Shown here in pieces: positions 32,944 to 42,749 of a stretch of DNA of 64,000 bases. Location: contig NZ_FOSV01000001.1 in NCBI RefSeq assembly GCF_900114375.1, positions 488,600 to 552,599 on the forward strand, in the 5' to 3' direction. Every line of letters starts with the position of its first letter. Position 1 is the stretch's first letter. The notes under the pieces are model-generated. The model saw only the letters and a program-made list of their open reading frames with translations, ran no database searches and was not told where the DNA came from. The position numbers and the translations under genes are program-made. This stretch comes from Methylorubrum salsuginis. GTDB taxonomy: Bacteria > Pseudomonadota > Alphaproteobacteria > Rhizobiales > Beijerinckiaceae.

Positions 32944-34653
32944 ATGAACGAGCCTGCGGCCGAGTCCGGTCCGACCCTGCCCGATTCCGCCCCGGCCCTG
33001 CCGAAGGCCGCCACCGGCATCGAGGGCTTCGACGCCGTCACCTTCGGCGGCCTGCCCGCAGGCCGTCCGTCCCTGGTCTGCGGCGCGGCGGGCTGCGGCA
33101 AGACGCTGTTCGCCACCACCTTCCTCGTGAACGGCGCGACCCGCTACGGCGAGCCCGGCGTGTTCATGAGCTTCGAGGAGCGGGCCGAGGACCTCGTCGC
33201 CAACGTCGCCTCGCTGGGCTACGACCTCGGCGGCCTGATCGCCCAGGGGAAGATCGCCGTCGACCACGTCCGGGTCGAGCGCTCCGAGATCGAGGAGACC
33301 GGCGACTACGACCTCGAAGGGCTGTTCATCCGCCTCGGCTTCGCCGTCGATGCGATCGGCGCCAAGCGCATCGTCCTCGATACGATCGAGACCCTGTTCT
33401 CCGGCTTCTCCGACGAGGCGGTGCTGCGGGCGGAACTCCGGCGTCTGTTCGGCTGGATCAAGGAGCGGGGGCTGACCGCCATCATCACCGGCGAGCGCGG
33501 CGCCGGCCAGCTCACCCGCCAGGGGCTGGAGGAATACGTCTCCGACTGCGTGGTGCTGCTCGACAACCGGGTCGAGGACCAGATCACCACGCGCCGCCTG
33601 CGGGTGGTGAAGTACCGCGGCTCGGCGCACGGCACCAACGAGTACCCGTTCCTGATCGATGCCGAGGGCATCAGCGTCCTGCCCGTCACCTCGGCCGAAC
33701 TCGATTATCCGGTCTCCGACGGCGTGCTCGCCACCGGGATCGCTGGCCTCGACGCCATGCTCGGCGCGGGCGGCTTCTATCGCGGCTCGGGCATCCTGAT
33801 CTCGGGTGAGGCCGGCACCGGCAAGACCATGGTCTGCGCCAGCCTCGTCGATGCGGCCTGCGCCCGGGGCGAGCGCTGCCTCGCTTTCGTGTTCGAGGAG
33901 AGCGGCGCGCAGATCGTGCGCAACGCCCGCTCCGTCGGCCTCGACCTCGGCCGCCACGTCGAATCGGGCCTGCTGCGCTACGAGGCGGCGCGCCCGAGCC
34001 TCTACGGGCTGGAGATGCATCTGGCCCGGATGCAGCGCGACATCGACCGGTTCCGCCCCGACCTCGTGGTGGTCGATCCGCTCTCGGCCCTGCGCGGCCC
34101 CGATGCCGAGTTGCAGGCGACGGTGCTGCGCATGGCCGACCTGCTCAAGAGCCGCGGCATCACCGCCGTGTTCACCAGCCTGCGCGAGGACGGCAGCCTC
34201 GGCCGCGACGGCGATATCGGCGTCTCCTCGCTGATGGATGCCTGGATCAAGCTCCTCAACGTCGAGGCCAACGGCGAGCGCTCCCGCACCCTGTACCTGA
34301 TCAAGGCGCGGGGCATGAGCCACTCGAACCAAGTGCGCGAATTCGCGATGTCGCGTGAGGGCCTGCAACTGGTCGATGCCTATATCGGCCCCGCCGGGGT
34401 GCTGACCGGGACGGCGCGGGCGGTGCAGGAGGCGGAGGAAGCCGCCGCAGCGCTGCGGCGCGCGCAGGAAAACCGCCGCCGCCAGCGCGAGGCCGAGCGC
34501 CGCCGCCGCTCCCTGGAGCGGCAGATCGATGAACTGCGCGCCGACCTCGACGCTTTGGCCGGGGAAGAGGCGATCCTGCTCGACGAGGACGAGCGGCGCG
34601 AGGCGGCCTTAGAGAGCGAGCGCGACGCGCGCGCCGTCCGCCGGGGAGGCTGA
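32944..34653 (+). CDS. kaiC: KaiC-family circadian-clock ATPase
   Basis: The 569-residue protein has the double-RecA layout of KaiC. CI has Walker A GAAGCGKT (47-54) and the paired glutamates FEE (E78, E79). CII has Walker A GEAGTGKT (288-295) and FEESG. At the CII autophosphorylation pair (Ser431/Thr432 in Synechococcus) the alignable residues are S428 and S429 in GVSSLMD. The Thr426 equivalent is not conserved. An extra C-terminal coiled coil (about 495-565) is rich in Arg/Glu and replaces the A-loop tail that binds KaiA. It heads the operon; no kaiA is present. Confidence 0.93.
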   Translation: MNEPAAESGPTLPDSAPALPKAATGIEGFDAVTFGGLPAGRPSLVCGAAGCGKTLFATTFLVNGATRYGEPGVFMSFEERAEDLVANVASLGYDLGGLIAQGKIAVDHVRVERSEIEETGDYDLEGLFIRLGFAVDAIGAKRIVLDTIETLFSGFSDEAVLRAELRRLFGWIKERGLTAIITGERGAGQLTRQGLEEYVSDCVVLLDNRVEDQITTRRLRVVKYRGSAHGTNEYPFLIDAEGISVLPVTSAELDYPVSDGVLATGIAGLDAMLGAGGFYRGSGILISGEAGTGKTMVCASLVDAACARGERCLAFVFEESGAQIVRNARSVGLDLGRHVESGLLRYEAARPSLYGLEMHLARMQRDIDRFRPDLVVVDPLSALRGPDAELQATVLRMADLLKSRGITAVFTSLREDGSLGRDGDIGVSSLMDAWIKLLNVEANGERSRTLYLIKARGMSHSNQVREFAMSREGLQLVDAYIGPAGVLTGTARAVQEAEEAAAALRRAQENRRRQREAERRRRSLERQIDELRADLDALAGEEAILLDEDERREAALESERDARAVRRGG

Positions 34654-34655
34654 GG

Positions 34656-35048
34656 ATGAGCGAGACCGAATCCGAAATCCCCCAATCCGAAATCCCCCAG
34701 TCCGACTTGCCCGAGGACGGCCGCTACCGCCTGCGCCTCTACGTGGCCGGGCAGACGGCGAAGTCGCTCGCCGCCATGACCAATCTCAAGCGCTTCTGCG
34801 AGGAGCACCTCGCCGGCCGCTACGAGATCGAGGTGGTCGATCTGATGCAGAACCCGCAGCTCGCCGCGGGCGACCAGATCCTGGCGATCCCGACCCTGGT
34901 GCGCCGCCTGCCCGCGCCGCTGAAGCGCATCATCGGCGATCTCTCCAACACCGAGAAGGTGCTGGTCGGCCTCGACATCCGGCCCGACCTCGATGCCCGG
35001 GCGGCAAGCCCCGCCGAAGCGGGCTCGCCGACGGTGAAGCAGCCATGA
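34656..35048 (+). CDS. kaiB: KaiB-family protein, first copy
   Basis: The 130-residue protein has a thioredoxin-like KaiB domain: [56 protein letters not shown]. This copy keeps the canonical core most closely. Short acidic repeats ([11 protein letters not shown]) precede it and a disordered tail follows. KaiB binds the CI ring of KaiC and links it to output kinases. It starts 2 bp after kaiC and overlaps the next gene by 4 bp (ATGA). Confidence 0.93.
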   Translation: MSETESEIPQSEIPQSDLPEDGRYRLRLYVAGQTAKSLAAMTNLKRFCEEHLAGRYEIEVVDLMQNPQLAAGDQILAIPTLVRRLPAPLKRIIGDLSNTEKVLVGLDIRPDLDARAASPAEAGSPTVKQP

Positions 35049-35413
35049 GCGTGCCCGGCCGCCTCCGCCTGCGCCTCTACGTCGCCGGTCCCTCCCCGCG
35101 CTCGACCCGCACCATCGAGAGCGTCCGTCGCCTGTGCGAAGGCCGCCTCGCCGGCGCCTGCGGGTGGGAGTGCGACTTGGAGATCGTCGATCTCTACCAG
35201 CAGCCGGGGCTGGCGGCGCAGGACGGCGTCGTCGCGGCGCCGACCCTGCTGCGCCTGAGCCCCCTGCCCGCCCGGCGCGTGGCGGGCGACCTCACCGACG
35301 CGCACCGGGTGCTCGTCACCCTCGGCCTCGACCCCGCCGAGGCGAGCCCGTTCCAGGCCGCCCGCCAGCAACAGCAGCAGGATACGGGGATCGGAGGCGC
35401 CGATGGCGTCTGA
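35045..35413 (+). CDS. KaiB-like protein, second copy
   Basis: The 122-residue protein is a second KaiB-type domain ([59 protein letters not shown]). It diverges from the first copy, with an insertion (CGWEC) before the second strand and a Gln-rich tail. It overlaps both neighbours (4 bp with kaiB, 11 bp with the kinase gene). Such divergent KaiB paralogues occur in bacterial Kai operons, but their role is not settled. Confidence 0.88.
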   Translation: MSVPGRLRLRLYVAGPSPRSTRTIESVRRLCEGRLAGACGWECDLEIVDLYQQPGLAAQDGVVAAPTLLRLSPLPARRVAGDLTDAHRVLVTLGLDPAEASPFQAARQQQQQDTGIGGADGV

Positions 35414-37145
35414 GCCCGACCCTTACGCACGCATCCGCGAGTTGGAAGACCGGCTGGAGGAGGCCGAGGACACGCTGGCCGCGATCCGCCGGGGCGATTT
35501 CGACGCCGTCGTGGTCGAGGGAGCCTCCGGCGAGCGGCTGGTCTACACGCTGGAAAACGCCGACCGCCCCTACCGCGCGCTGATCGAGCAGATCCAGGAG
35601 GGCGCCTTCACCCTCGGGCCGGACGGCACGGTGCTCTACGGCAACCGGCGCTTGGCCGAGATGCTCGGCGTGCCGCAGGAGCGCCTGACCGGCCAGCCGC
35701 TCGCCGGCTTCGTCGCCGAGGGCGAGGTCGCGGCGCTCTCCGCGCTCCGCCGGGAGGCGGTCCGAGGCCCCGCCCGCGGCGAGCTGTGCCTGCGCGACGG
35801 CCACGGGGCCGAGCGCCCCGGTTATCTCTCCCTCAGCCGGCTCGAGAGCGGCGGCGACAGCGCGCTGCTCTGCGGCGTGCTCACCGATCTCACCGACGAG
35901 CGGGTGCGCCTGCGCGAACTCGCCGAGGCCAATGCGCGCCTGCGGGCCGAGGTGGCCGAGCGCGAGCGGATCGAGGAGGCCCTGCGCCAGTCGCAGAAGA
36001 TGGAGGCGGTGGGCCAGCTCACCGGCGGCGTCGCCCACGACTTCAACAACCTGCTCACCGTCATCAAATCCTCGACCGACCTCTTGAAGCGCCCCGACCT
36101 GCCCGAGGAGCGCCGCCGCCGCTACGTCGAGGCGATCTCCGACACGGTGGGGCGCGCCGCCAAGCTCACGGGACAGCTGCTGGCCTTCGCCCGGCGTCAG
36201 GCCCTCAAGCCCGAGGTGTTCGATGCCGGCCGCGGCGTCGCGGCGGTGGCCGACATGGTCGGCACGCTGACCGGCGCGCGCATCAAGGTCACGACCCAGA
36301 TCGATCCCTGCTTCGACAAGGCCGGCGCGCCCTATGCCTGCCTCGTCGAGGCCGATCCGAGCCAGTTCGACACCGCGCTCGTCAACATGGTGGTCAACGC
36401 CCGCGACGCCATGGACGGCGAGGGCACGCTGACGATCCGCGTCGGCCATGCCGACCGCATCCCGGCGCTCCGCACCCACCCGGAGGTGGTCGGCGACTTC
36501 GTGGCGGTGTCGATCGGCGACACCGGCTCCGGCATCGCGCCCGCCGACCTCAACCGCATCTTCGAGCCGTTCTTCACCACCAAGGGGGTCGGCCAGGGGA
36601 CCGGCCTCGGCCTCTCCCAGGTGTTCGGCTTCGCCAAGCAGTCCGGCGGCGACATCGCCGTCGAAAGCGATTTGGGGCAGGGCACCACCTTCACCCTGTT
36701 CCTGCCCCGCGCCGCCCTCGCCCCGACGCCCACCGAGCCGGCGGACGAGCCCGAGCCGCTGGCGCCCGGCCACGGCACCTGCGTCCTCGTGGTCGAGGAT
36801 AACCGCGAGGTCGGCGCCTTCGCGACCCAAGCCCTGGCCGAACTCGGCTACGGCACCGTCTGGGCCATGGACGCGGATCAGGCGCTGGCCGAACTGGAGC
36901 GCACGCCCGAGCGCTTCGACGTCGTCTTCACCGACGTGGTGATGCCGGGCATGAACGGCGTCGATCTCGCCCGCGCGATCCAGGCGAAGCGTCCGGAGAT
37001 GCCGGTGGTGCTCTCCTCGGGCTACAGCCACGTGCTGGCCGAGGACGGCCACCACGGTTTCCCGCTGCTGCACAAGCCGTATTCGGTGGAGGACCTGTCG
37101 CGGATTCTGCGGCGGGCGGCGCGGCGGAAGGGGCGGCGGGGGTGA
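35403..37145 (+). CDS. PAS hybrid histidine kinase of the Kai operon
   Basis: The 580-residue soluble kinase has an N-terminal coiled segment ([20 protein letters not shown]), a PAS domain (about 55-165), HisKA with [11 protein letters not shown] (H212 is the phosphoacceptor) and HATPase boxes ([23 protein letters not shown]). A C-terminal receiver has D511 in [11 protein letters not shown]. No membrane helix is present. As the last gene of the kaiC-kaiB-kaiB operon it is the probable output or input kinase, in the position filled by SasA-like kinases in cyanobacteria, though it lacks SasA's KaiB-like sensor domain. Confidence 0.92.
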   Translation: MASEPDPYARIRELEDRLEEAEDTLAAIRRGDFDAVVVEGASGERLVYTLENADRPYRALIEQIQEGAFTLGPDGTVLYGNRRLAEMLGVPQERLTGQPLAGFVAEGEVAALSALRREAVRGPARGELCLRDGHGAERPGYLSLSRLESGGDSALLCGVLTDLTDERVRLRELAEANARLRAEVAERERIEEALRQSQKMEAVGQLTGGVAHDFNNLLTVIKSSTDLLKRPDLPEERRRRYVEAISDTVGRAAKLTGQLLAFARRQALKPEVFDAGRGVAAVADMVGTLTGARIKVTTQIDPCFDKAGAPYACLVEADPSQFDTALVNMVVNARDAMDGEGTLTIRVGHADRIPALRTHPEVVGDFVAVSIGDTGSGIAPADLNRIFEPFFTTKGVGQGTGLGLSQVFGFAKQSGGDIAVESDLGQGTTFTLFLPRAALAPTPTEPADEPEPLAPGHGTCVLVVEDNREVGAFATQALAELGYGTVWAMDADQALAELERTPERFDVVFTDVVMPGMNGVDLARAIQAKRPEMPVVLSSGYSHVLAEDGHHGFPLLHKPYSVEDLSRILRRAARRKGRRG

Positions 37146-37152
37146 GTGCACC

Positions 37153-37334
37153 CCCTCTCCCCGCGGGCGGGGAGAGGGCTTCGGCGACCTTGTCGTCGCC
37201 GAAGCGAGGCGGCAGCCGAGGTGTGAGGGGGCTTGTCCGAAGGAGCCTCGTCCTGAGCCGCCCCCTCACCGCCGCTTCGCTTCCTTCATAGTCGACAAGG
37301 TCCATGAAGGCCTCTCCCCGCGTGCGGGGAGAGG
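37153..37334. repeat. ~180-bp intergenic palindromic element
   Basis: Each end carries a hairpin: 37153-37178 (CCCTCTCCCCGC, 2-nt loop, complement) and 37311-37334 (CCTCTCCCCGC, 2-nt loop, complement). Between them are CTTCGGCGAC / GTCGCCGAAG and a GTGAGGGGGC / GCCCCCTCAC pair. The element fills the gap between the Kai operon and thrC. It resembles a non-autonomous MITE or REP-composite. A shorter relative (CTCTCCCCGCACCACGGGGC) appears near 44471. Confidence 0.6.
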
Positions 37335-37454
37335 GGGGAACCGGCTGAGCCCGCGGCGACCCGCCAGGCGGCCGAGTCCGAAAAAACACATCCCCCCTCC
37401 GCTTCGACACGGCCGCCCGAAGGGTGTAAAGGGGCCGCCTTCCCGGAGGCCCCC

Positions 37455-38864
37455 TTGCTGCACGTCTCGACCCGCGGCGCCGCCGCGCCCTTGAGCTTTT
37501 CCGATGCCCTGCTCGCCGGGCTTGCCCGCGACGGCGGCCTCTACGTGCCGCAGAGCTGGCCGCAGATGTCCCGCGAGGAGATCGCGGGCTTTGCCGGAAT
37601 GCGCTACGCCGAGGTCGCCAAGCGCGTCCTGCGCCCGCTGATCGACGGCGAGATTCCCGACCGCGAACTCGATGAGATGATCGAGCTGGCCTATTCGGGC
37701 TTCCGCCATCCGGCGATCTGCCCGCTGGCGCAGCTCGACGACAACCTGTTCCTGCTCGAACTCTTCCACGGCCCGACGCTCGCCTTCAAGGACGTGGCGA
37801 TGCAGCTCCTCGGGCGGCTGATGGACCACGTGCTGCGCCAGAAGGGCGCGCGCGCCACCATCGTCGGCGCGACCTCGGGCGATACCGGCTCGGCGGCGGT
37901 CGAGGCGTTCAAGGGCCTCGATCAGGTCGACGTGTTCATCCTCTTCCCGCACGGGCGCGTGTCGGAGGTGCAGCGCAAGCAGATGACGACGGTCAACGCG
38001 CCGAACGTCCACGCGCTCGCCGTCGACGGCAATTTCGACGATTGCCAGAACCTCGTGAAGGCGATGTTCCAGCACGCCGACTTCGCCGATGCCGTGAAGC
38101 TGTCGGGCGTCAACTCGATCAACTGGGCCCGCGTGGCGGCGCAGACCGTCTACTACTTCACCGCCGCGGTGGCGCTCGGCGCGCCGCACCGCCCGGTGTC
38201 GTTCGCGGTGCCGACCGGCAATTTCGGCGACATCCTCGCCGGCTGGGTCGCCAAGAAGATGGGCCTGCCGATCGAGCGGCTGATGATTGGCACCAACGCC
38301 AACGACATCCTGGCCCGCACCCTGGAGCACGGGTCGTACGAGCCGCGCGGCGTGCAGCCGACGACCTCGCCGTCCATGGACATCCAGATTTCCTCGAACT
38401 TCGAGCGGCTGCTGTTCGAGGCGCTCGGGCGCGACGCCTCCTCGCTCGGGCGCCTGATGGACGGCCTCAAGCAGTCCGGCGGCTTCTCGCTCAGCCCCGA
38501 AGTGCTGGCCACCGTCCGGTCTGAGTTCGACGCCACCGCCGTGCCCGAGACGGAAGTCGCCGACGAGATCGCCGGCACCTTCCGCCGCACCGGCATGGTG
38601 CTCGATCCCCACAGCGCCATCGGCGTGCGCGCCGCCCGGCGCCTGCTGGAGAAGGACGCCACGACCCCCGTCGTCGCGCTCGCCACCGCGCATCCGGCCA
38701 AATTCCCCGATGCCGTCTCGCAGGCGACCGGGGCCGGGCGCCCGGCCCTGCCGCCGCATCTGGCCGACCTGATGACCCGGCCCGAGACGGTGGCGCGCCT
38801 CGCCAACGACCAATCGGCCATCGAGCGCTACATCACCGAGCACGCCCGCATCACGCGGGGTTGA
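37455..38864 (+). CDS. thrC: Threonine synthase
   Basis: The 469-residue PLP enzyme converts O-phosphohomoserine to threonine. It has an N-terminal domain (LSFSDALLAGLARDGGLYVP), the PLP lysine in GPTLAFKDVAMQ (K112), the SGDTG phosphate loop and VPTGNFGDILAGW. Length and the GGLYVP start place it with the longer, bacterial/yeast-type ThrC. TTG at 37455 is used because there is no in-frame ATG before the conserved start. Followed after 6 bp by an M16 peptidase gene. Confidence 0.95.
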   Translation: MLHVSTRGAAAPLSFSDALLAGLARDGGLYVPQSWPQMSREEIAGFAGMRYAEVAKRVLRPLIDGEIPDRELDEMIELAYSGFRHPAICPLAQLDDNLFLLELFHGPTLAFKDVAMQLLGRLMDHVLRQKGARATIVGATSGDTGSAAVEAFKGLDQVDVFILFPHGRVSEVQRKQMTTVNAPNVHALAVDGNFDDCQNLVKAMFQHADFADAVKLSGVNSINWARVAAQTVYYFTAAVALGAPHRPVSFAVPTGNFGDILAGWVAKKMGLPIERLMIGTNANDILARTLEHGSYEPRGVQPTTSPSMDIQISSNFERLLFEALGRDASSLGRLMDGLKQSGGFSLSPEVLATVRSEFDATAVPETEVADEIAGTFRRTGMVLDPHSAIGVRAARRLLEKDATTPVVALATAHPAKFPDAVSQATGAGRPALPPHLADLMTRPETVARLANDQSAIERYITEHARITRG

Positions 38865-38870
38865 GGTTCC

Positions 38871-40166
38871 ATGAACCAGCATTTCTCGACCTTCGGCGCC
38901 TCCCCCGGCCTCACCGTCACCCGGCTCGACAACGGGTTCACGGTGGCGAGCGAGACGATTCCCGGCGTCGCCACCGCGACGCTCGGGGTCTGGGTCGGGG
39001 CCGGCTCGCGCCACGAGCGGGCGGACGAGCACGGACTCAGCCACCTCATCGAGCACATGGCGTTCAAGGGAACAGTGACGCGCTCGGCCCGCGCCATCGC
39101 CGAGGAGATCGAGAATGTCGGCGGCGAGATCAACGCCGCCACCAGCACCGAATCCACCAGCTACACCGCCCGCGTGCTCGGCGAGGATACCCGCGTGGCG
39201 CTGGACGTGCTCGGCGACATCCTCACCAACTCGGTGTTCGATGCCGGCGAACTCGCCCGCGAGAAGGGCGTGATCCTACAAGAGTATGCCGCCGTCGAGG
39301 ACACCCCCGACGACGTGGTCTACGACGCCTTCATCGAGACGGCCTTTCCCGGCCAGCCCATCGGCCGCCCGATCCTGGGGCGCCCCGAGACCATCAATAG
39401 CTTCGACCGCGCGGCCATCGAGGCCTACATCGCCCGCGAATACGTGCCCGGCCGCATGGTGCTGGCCGCGGCCGGCGCCGTGGAGCATGCCGAAATCGTG
39501 GAAGCCGCCCAGCGGCATTTCGGCGGCCTGAAGCCCGTCGAGGCCCCGCCCGTGGTCGAGGGCGTCTACGGCGGCGGCGAGCGGCGCATGCAGAAGCGTC
39601 TGGAGCAGGCCAACCTCGTGCTCGGCCTGCCCGGCCTGTCGTTCCGCGACGACGGCTACTATGCGCTCCACCTGTTCTCGCAGATCCTCGGCGGCGGCCT
39701 GACCTCGCGGCTCTGGCACGAGGTGCGCGAGACCCGGGGGCTGGCCTACGAGATCCAGGCCTTCCACTGGCCCTTCGCCGATTGCGGCCTGTTCGGCATC
39801 GGCGCCGGAACCTCGGGCGCCGACCTGCCCGAACTCCTGGACGTCACCCTCGCGACCACCCGCGAGGCCGCCGAACAGCTCGACGAGGCCGAACTCGCCC
39901 GCGCCAAGGCGCAGCTCAAGGTCTCGCTGCTCTCCGCGCTGGAGACGCCCGGCGGGCGCATCGAGCGCAACGCTCGCCAGCTGCTGGCCTGGGGCCGGGT
40001 GATCCCGCCGCAGGAGCTGATCGCCAAGGTCGATGCCGTCACCGTCGAGGACACACGTGCCGCCGCCCGCACCCTGCTCGCGGGTGCCCCGACGCTGGCC
40101 GCCATCGGCCCGCTCAAGGGCCTGCCGCCGCTCGCGCGTGTCGCCGGGGTCCTGCGCGGCGCCTGA
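38871..40166 (+). CDS. M16-family zinc metallopeptidase (processing peptidase-like)
   Basis: The 431-residue protein carries the inverted zinc motif HxxEH as H58-LIE-H62, plus a downstream conserved Glu in the EEIENVGGEINA region. The sequence style (TRLDNGFTVASETIP, SHLIEHMAFKG, GEDTRVALDVLGDIL) is that of the bacterial relatives of the mitochondrial processing peptidase beta subunit. No signal peptide is apparent. The close spacing after thrC is typical of this pair in Alphaproteobacteria, but a functional link is not known. Confidence 0.92.
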   Translation: MNQHFSTFGASPGLTVTRLDNGFTVASETIPGVATATLGVWVGAGSRHERADEHGLSHLIEHMAFKGTVTRSARAIAEEIENVGGEINAATSTESTSYTARVLGEDTRVALDVLGDILTNSVFDAGELAREKGVILQEYAAVEDTPDDVVYDAFIETAFPGQPIGRPILGRPETINSFDRAAIEAYIAREYVPGRMVLAAAGAVEHAEIVEAAQRHFGGLKPVEAPPVVEGVYGGGERRMQKRLEQANLVLGLPGLSFRDDGYYALHLFSQILGGGLTSRLWHEVRETRGLAYEIQAFHWPFADCGLFGIGAGTSGADLPELLDVTLATTREAAEQLDEAELARAKAQLKVSLLSALETPGGRIERNARQLLAWGRVIPPQELIAKVDAVTVEDTRAAARTLLAGAPTLAAIGPLKGLPPLARVAGVLRGA

Positions 40167-40237
40167 ACGGGGTCTTCATGCCGCGCGCGGCAACGTGTGC
40201 GGGACGACGCCGCGATGGCGGACGCCCTCGCCCTGGA

Positions 40238-40336
40238 GCACGATGCGGAAAAGTGGAATCCGGGTTTCCGAAAACATCGTGCGAACACAAGGAGATAGGG
40301 CGTGCTGCTGTTTCTGTGAAAAAGCAGCACGCCCTA
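40238..40336. repeat. Two adjacent intergenic inverted repeats
   Basis: The first inverted repeat pairs GCACGATG (40238-40245) with CATCGTGC (40275-40282), with CGGAAA / TTTCCG inside. It resembles a dispersed alphaproteobacterial intergenic repeat. The second is a perfect 14-bp hairpin: arms 40296-40309 (TAGGGCGTGCTGCT) and 40323-40336, 13-nt loop. They follow the M16 gene and may end its transcript. Confidence 0.65.
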
Positions 40337-40340
40337 GGTT

Positions 40341-40565
40341 ATGGCGCAACCCCCGCCGGACCGGCCATGGTCGGCGGAAGAAGACCAGCAGCGAAGCGAG
40401 CCTCATGAGTCGCGTTGCATGAATCCCGTCGCCGTCGCGACCATGGTCGGCATCACCCTCGGTTTCTTCGGCCTCGTCGCCTATGCGCTGACGGTCGGCG
40501 AGGCTTGGCTGCTGGCCATCCTCGCGATCGTCGCCATCGCGCTGTTCGTGCGCTGGGGGGAGTAG
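40341..40565 (+). CDS. Small membrane protein
   Basis: The protein has 74 residues from ATG 40341, or 48 from ATG 40419 (start MNPVAVATMVG). The C-terminal half contains two hydrophobic stretches (VAVATMVGITLGFFGLVAYA and WLLAILAIVAIALFV) ending in RWGE, as in small twin-helix membrane proteins. Neither start has a strong ribosome binding site. Function unknown. It ends 2 bp from the convergent oxidoreductase gene. Confidence 0.6.
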   Translation: MAQPPPDRPWSAEEDQQRSEPHESRCMNPVAVATMVGITLGFFGLVAYALTVGEAWLLAILAIVAIALFVRWGE

Positions 40566-40566
40566 C

Positions 40567-41895
40567 CTACTTCTTCTCCTCAAGAGCCGGCCCGCGGGTG
40601 GCGTCCAAGCCCTCCTTCGTCCCGGCCAGTGGGCCGACCTTCACGGTCGCGCCGGTGCGGGCCGCCTCGTAGATCGCCTCCATCAGGATCATGTCCTGCA
40701 ATCCCTCCGCGCCGGGCGTGCGGGGCGCGCGATCCTTCAGGATGCACTCGGCCATGTGGTCGAGTTCGAGGGCGAACTGGTTCTTGGGCGTGAGCACCGG
40801 CTCGTCGCGCTGCACATGGGCACCCTCGCGATGCGCGATGACGAGGCGCTGGCCGCGATAGGCGAAGGCGTTGTGCAGTTGGAGGCTGCCGTTGGCGGTA
40901 TGCACCCGCAACTCGCGGCTCTCGTGGACGCCGTAACTGGTGCCGCATTGGGCGATCACGCCCGAGGGAAAGCGCAGGGTGAAGGCGACGCTCTCCTCCA
41001 CCTCCTTGAAGCGCGGATCGTTCTCCGGGCTCGCGATCTGCGCCTGGACCGAGACCGGCTCCTCGCCGATGAGCGCCCGCACCCCGTTGAGGCAGTAGAG
41101 CCCGATATCCGGCAAGGCGCCGCCGCCCGCGAGCGCCCGGCGCAGGCGCCATTGCTCGGGCAGGCCGGTGGTCTGGCCGTTGAACGCCTTGATCATCTTC
41201 ACCCGGCCGAACTCGCCCGAGCGGACGAGCCGCACCACCTCGCGGTTGAACGGCTCGTACTGGCAGCGATAGGCGATCATCAGCTTGACGTTCGCCTGCC
41301 GGCAGGCGTCGATCATGGCCCGCGCCTCGCCCGAGGTGTTGGCCATCGGCTTCTCGCACAGCACGTGCTTGCCCGCGCCCGCCGCCGCCAGCACGTGGTC
41401 GCGGTGCAGCCCGTTCGGCGTCACGATGTAGACCGCCTTGACCGCCGGATTGGCCTTCAACCGGTCCCACTGGTCGTAGGCATAGACCGCGTCCTCGGGG
41501 ATGCCGTACTGGCGCGCGGTCAGCTTCGCTTTTTCCGGCGAGCCCGACATCAGCGCCACGGGGCGCGCTTTCTTCGCCTCACCGAAGGCCGGCAGGATTT
41601 CCTCCAGGCTGAGGCGCCCCAGGCCGACGATGGCGAAGCCGACGCGCTCCCCCGGCGGCATCGGCGCGGGCGGCGGCGGGGGCGGGGCGTCGCCGGCATC
41701 GCGCCAGTTCGGAAACACGATGCGCTCGCCCTGCACCGCCCCGGTATCGGCCGGCACCGAGGGGCCGGGCGGCCCTGAGCCTTGTGCGGCGGCCCGCGTC
41801 GCGAGGCTCAGGGCCGCGCCGGTCAGGCCGGCGCTCCCCGCCGCCAGCAGGATGCGCCGGGACAGTCGCGGGGTCTTGCGCAGGTCGTCGCTCAT
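40567..41895 (-). CDS. Exported Gfo/Idh/MocA-family oxidoreductase
   Basis: The 442-residue protein has an N-terminal twin-arginine-like signal (LSRRILLAAGSAGLTGAAL, ending RAAAQG) and a Pro-rich linker. The NAD(P) fold begins GFAIVGLGRLSLEEILPAF and has the catalytic-domain motif LCEKPMANT. The layout resembles periplasmic glucose-fructose oxidoreductase, where the cofactor is bound tightly before Tat export. The substrate is probably a sugar or sugar derivative. ATG at 41893-41895 fits the signal sequence. The PAP2 gene lies 35 bp upstream on the same strand. Confidence 0.88.
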   Translation of the reverse strand: MSDDLRKTPRLSRRILLAAGSAGLTGAALSLATRAAAQGSGPPGPSVPADTGAVQGERIVFPNWRDAGDAPPPPPPAPMPPGERVGFAIVGLGRLSLEEILPAFGEAKKARPVALMSGSPEKAKLTARQYGIPEDAVYAYDQWDRLKANPAVKAVYIVTPNGLHRDHVLAAAGAGKHVLCEKPMANTSGEARAMIDACRQANVKLMIAYRCQYEPFNREVVRLVRSGEFGRVKMIKAFNGQTTGLPEQWRLRRALAGGGALPDIGLYCLNGVRALIGEEPVSVQAQIASPENDPRFKEVEESVAFTLRFPSGVIAQCGTSYGVHESRELRVHTANGSLQLHNAFAYRGQRLVIAHREGAHVQRDEPVLTPKNQFALELDHMAECILKDRAPRTPGAEGLQDMILMEAIYEAARTGATVKVGPLAGTKEGLDATRGPALEEKK

Positions 41896-41930
41896 GGGCC
41901 TCGCCTTCGAAGGGACGAGGCCGGAACGCC

Positions 41931-42749
41931 TCACGCGGGCGGGACGGTTCCCTTCTTCGCCCCGTCCCCCGTCGTCGCGGGGGTGGGATCGGGGTCCTCG
42001 ACCTCGCCGCGCCGCTGGAGCTGGAGCGCCACGAACCAGCACAGAGCCGCCCAGGCCGCGCCGACGCACCAGCCCGCGACCACGTCGCTCGGCCAATGCA
42101 CCCCGAGATAGACCCGGCTGATGCCCACGCAGATCGTCATGACGATGCCGAGCGCCAGCAGCAGCCCCTTGACGTAGACCCGCCGCTCGACGCGGGCCAG
42201 CAGCGTGGCCAGCGTCAGGTAGGCGATGGCCGACATCATCGCGTGGCCGGACGGGAAGCTCGCCGTGAACACCTCCATGCCGTGCGGCACCAGATCGGGC
42301 CGGGGCCGGTGGTAGAACAGCTTGAGGACGGTCGAGACCGCCTCGCCGCCCCCGATGGCGGCCAGCACGAACACCGCGATCCGCTTGCGGCCGGAGAGGG
42401 CCAGATAGATCACCGCGGCGGCCGTGAGGAACACGATCGTCACCACGCTGCCCCAGCCGGTGATGTCGCGCATCGCCTCTTCGAGCCAGGCCGGACCGAT
42501 CGGGTCGGACAGGTCGGCGGGGTTGCGGAGCGAGAGAAGGATCTTGCGGTCGAGCGCGGCGGTCGAACCCTCGCCGACCTCGTAGGCCAGGGCGAAGAAG
42601 GCGTAGCCCAGCGTGCTCACCGCGAGCAGCGAGACCAGCGGCCCGACCTCGTTGAGGTGGAGCCGCAGCCAGAAGGCGGTGGAGCCGCGCCACAGGGCGC
42701 TGCCACCGCTGCGGGCGAAATCGGGCAGGCGCGAGGGAGATCGATTCAT
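41931..42749 (-). CDS. PAP2-family membrane phosphatase
   Basis: The 272-residue protein has about five membrane helices and the three phosphatase motifs in order: KLFYHRPRP, FPSGHAM and SRVYLGVHWPSD. PAP2 enzymes dephosphorylate lipid phosphates such as phosphatidic acid or undecaprenyl pyrophosphate at the outer face of the inner membrane. The start ATG overlaps the stop of the upstream 2'-5' RNA ligase-like gene by 4 bp. The lipid substrate is not known. Confidence 0.92.
   Translation of the reverse strand: MNRSPSRLPDFARSGGSALWRGSTAFWLRLHLNEVGPLVSLLAVSTLGYAFFALAYEVGEGSTAALDRKILLSLRNPADLSDPIGPAWLEEAMRDITGWGSVVTIVFLTAAAVIYLALSGRKRIAVFVLAAIGGGEAVSTVLKLFYHRPRPDLVPHGMEVFTASFPSGHAMMSAIAYLTLATLLARVERRVYVKGLLLALGIVMTICVGISRVYLGVHWPSDVVAGWCVGAAWAALCWFVALQLQRRGEVEDPDPTPATTGDGAKKGTVPPA

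Noticed and set aside
32944..34653. RadA/Sms or RecA-like repair protein instead of KaiC
   Set aside because: Two tandem RecA-type domains with paired Glu in CI and two adjacent KaiB-type genes identify KaiC; the zinc finger and Lon-like domain of RadA are absent.
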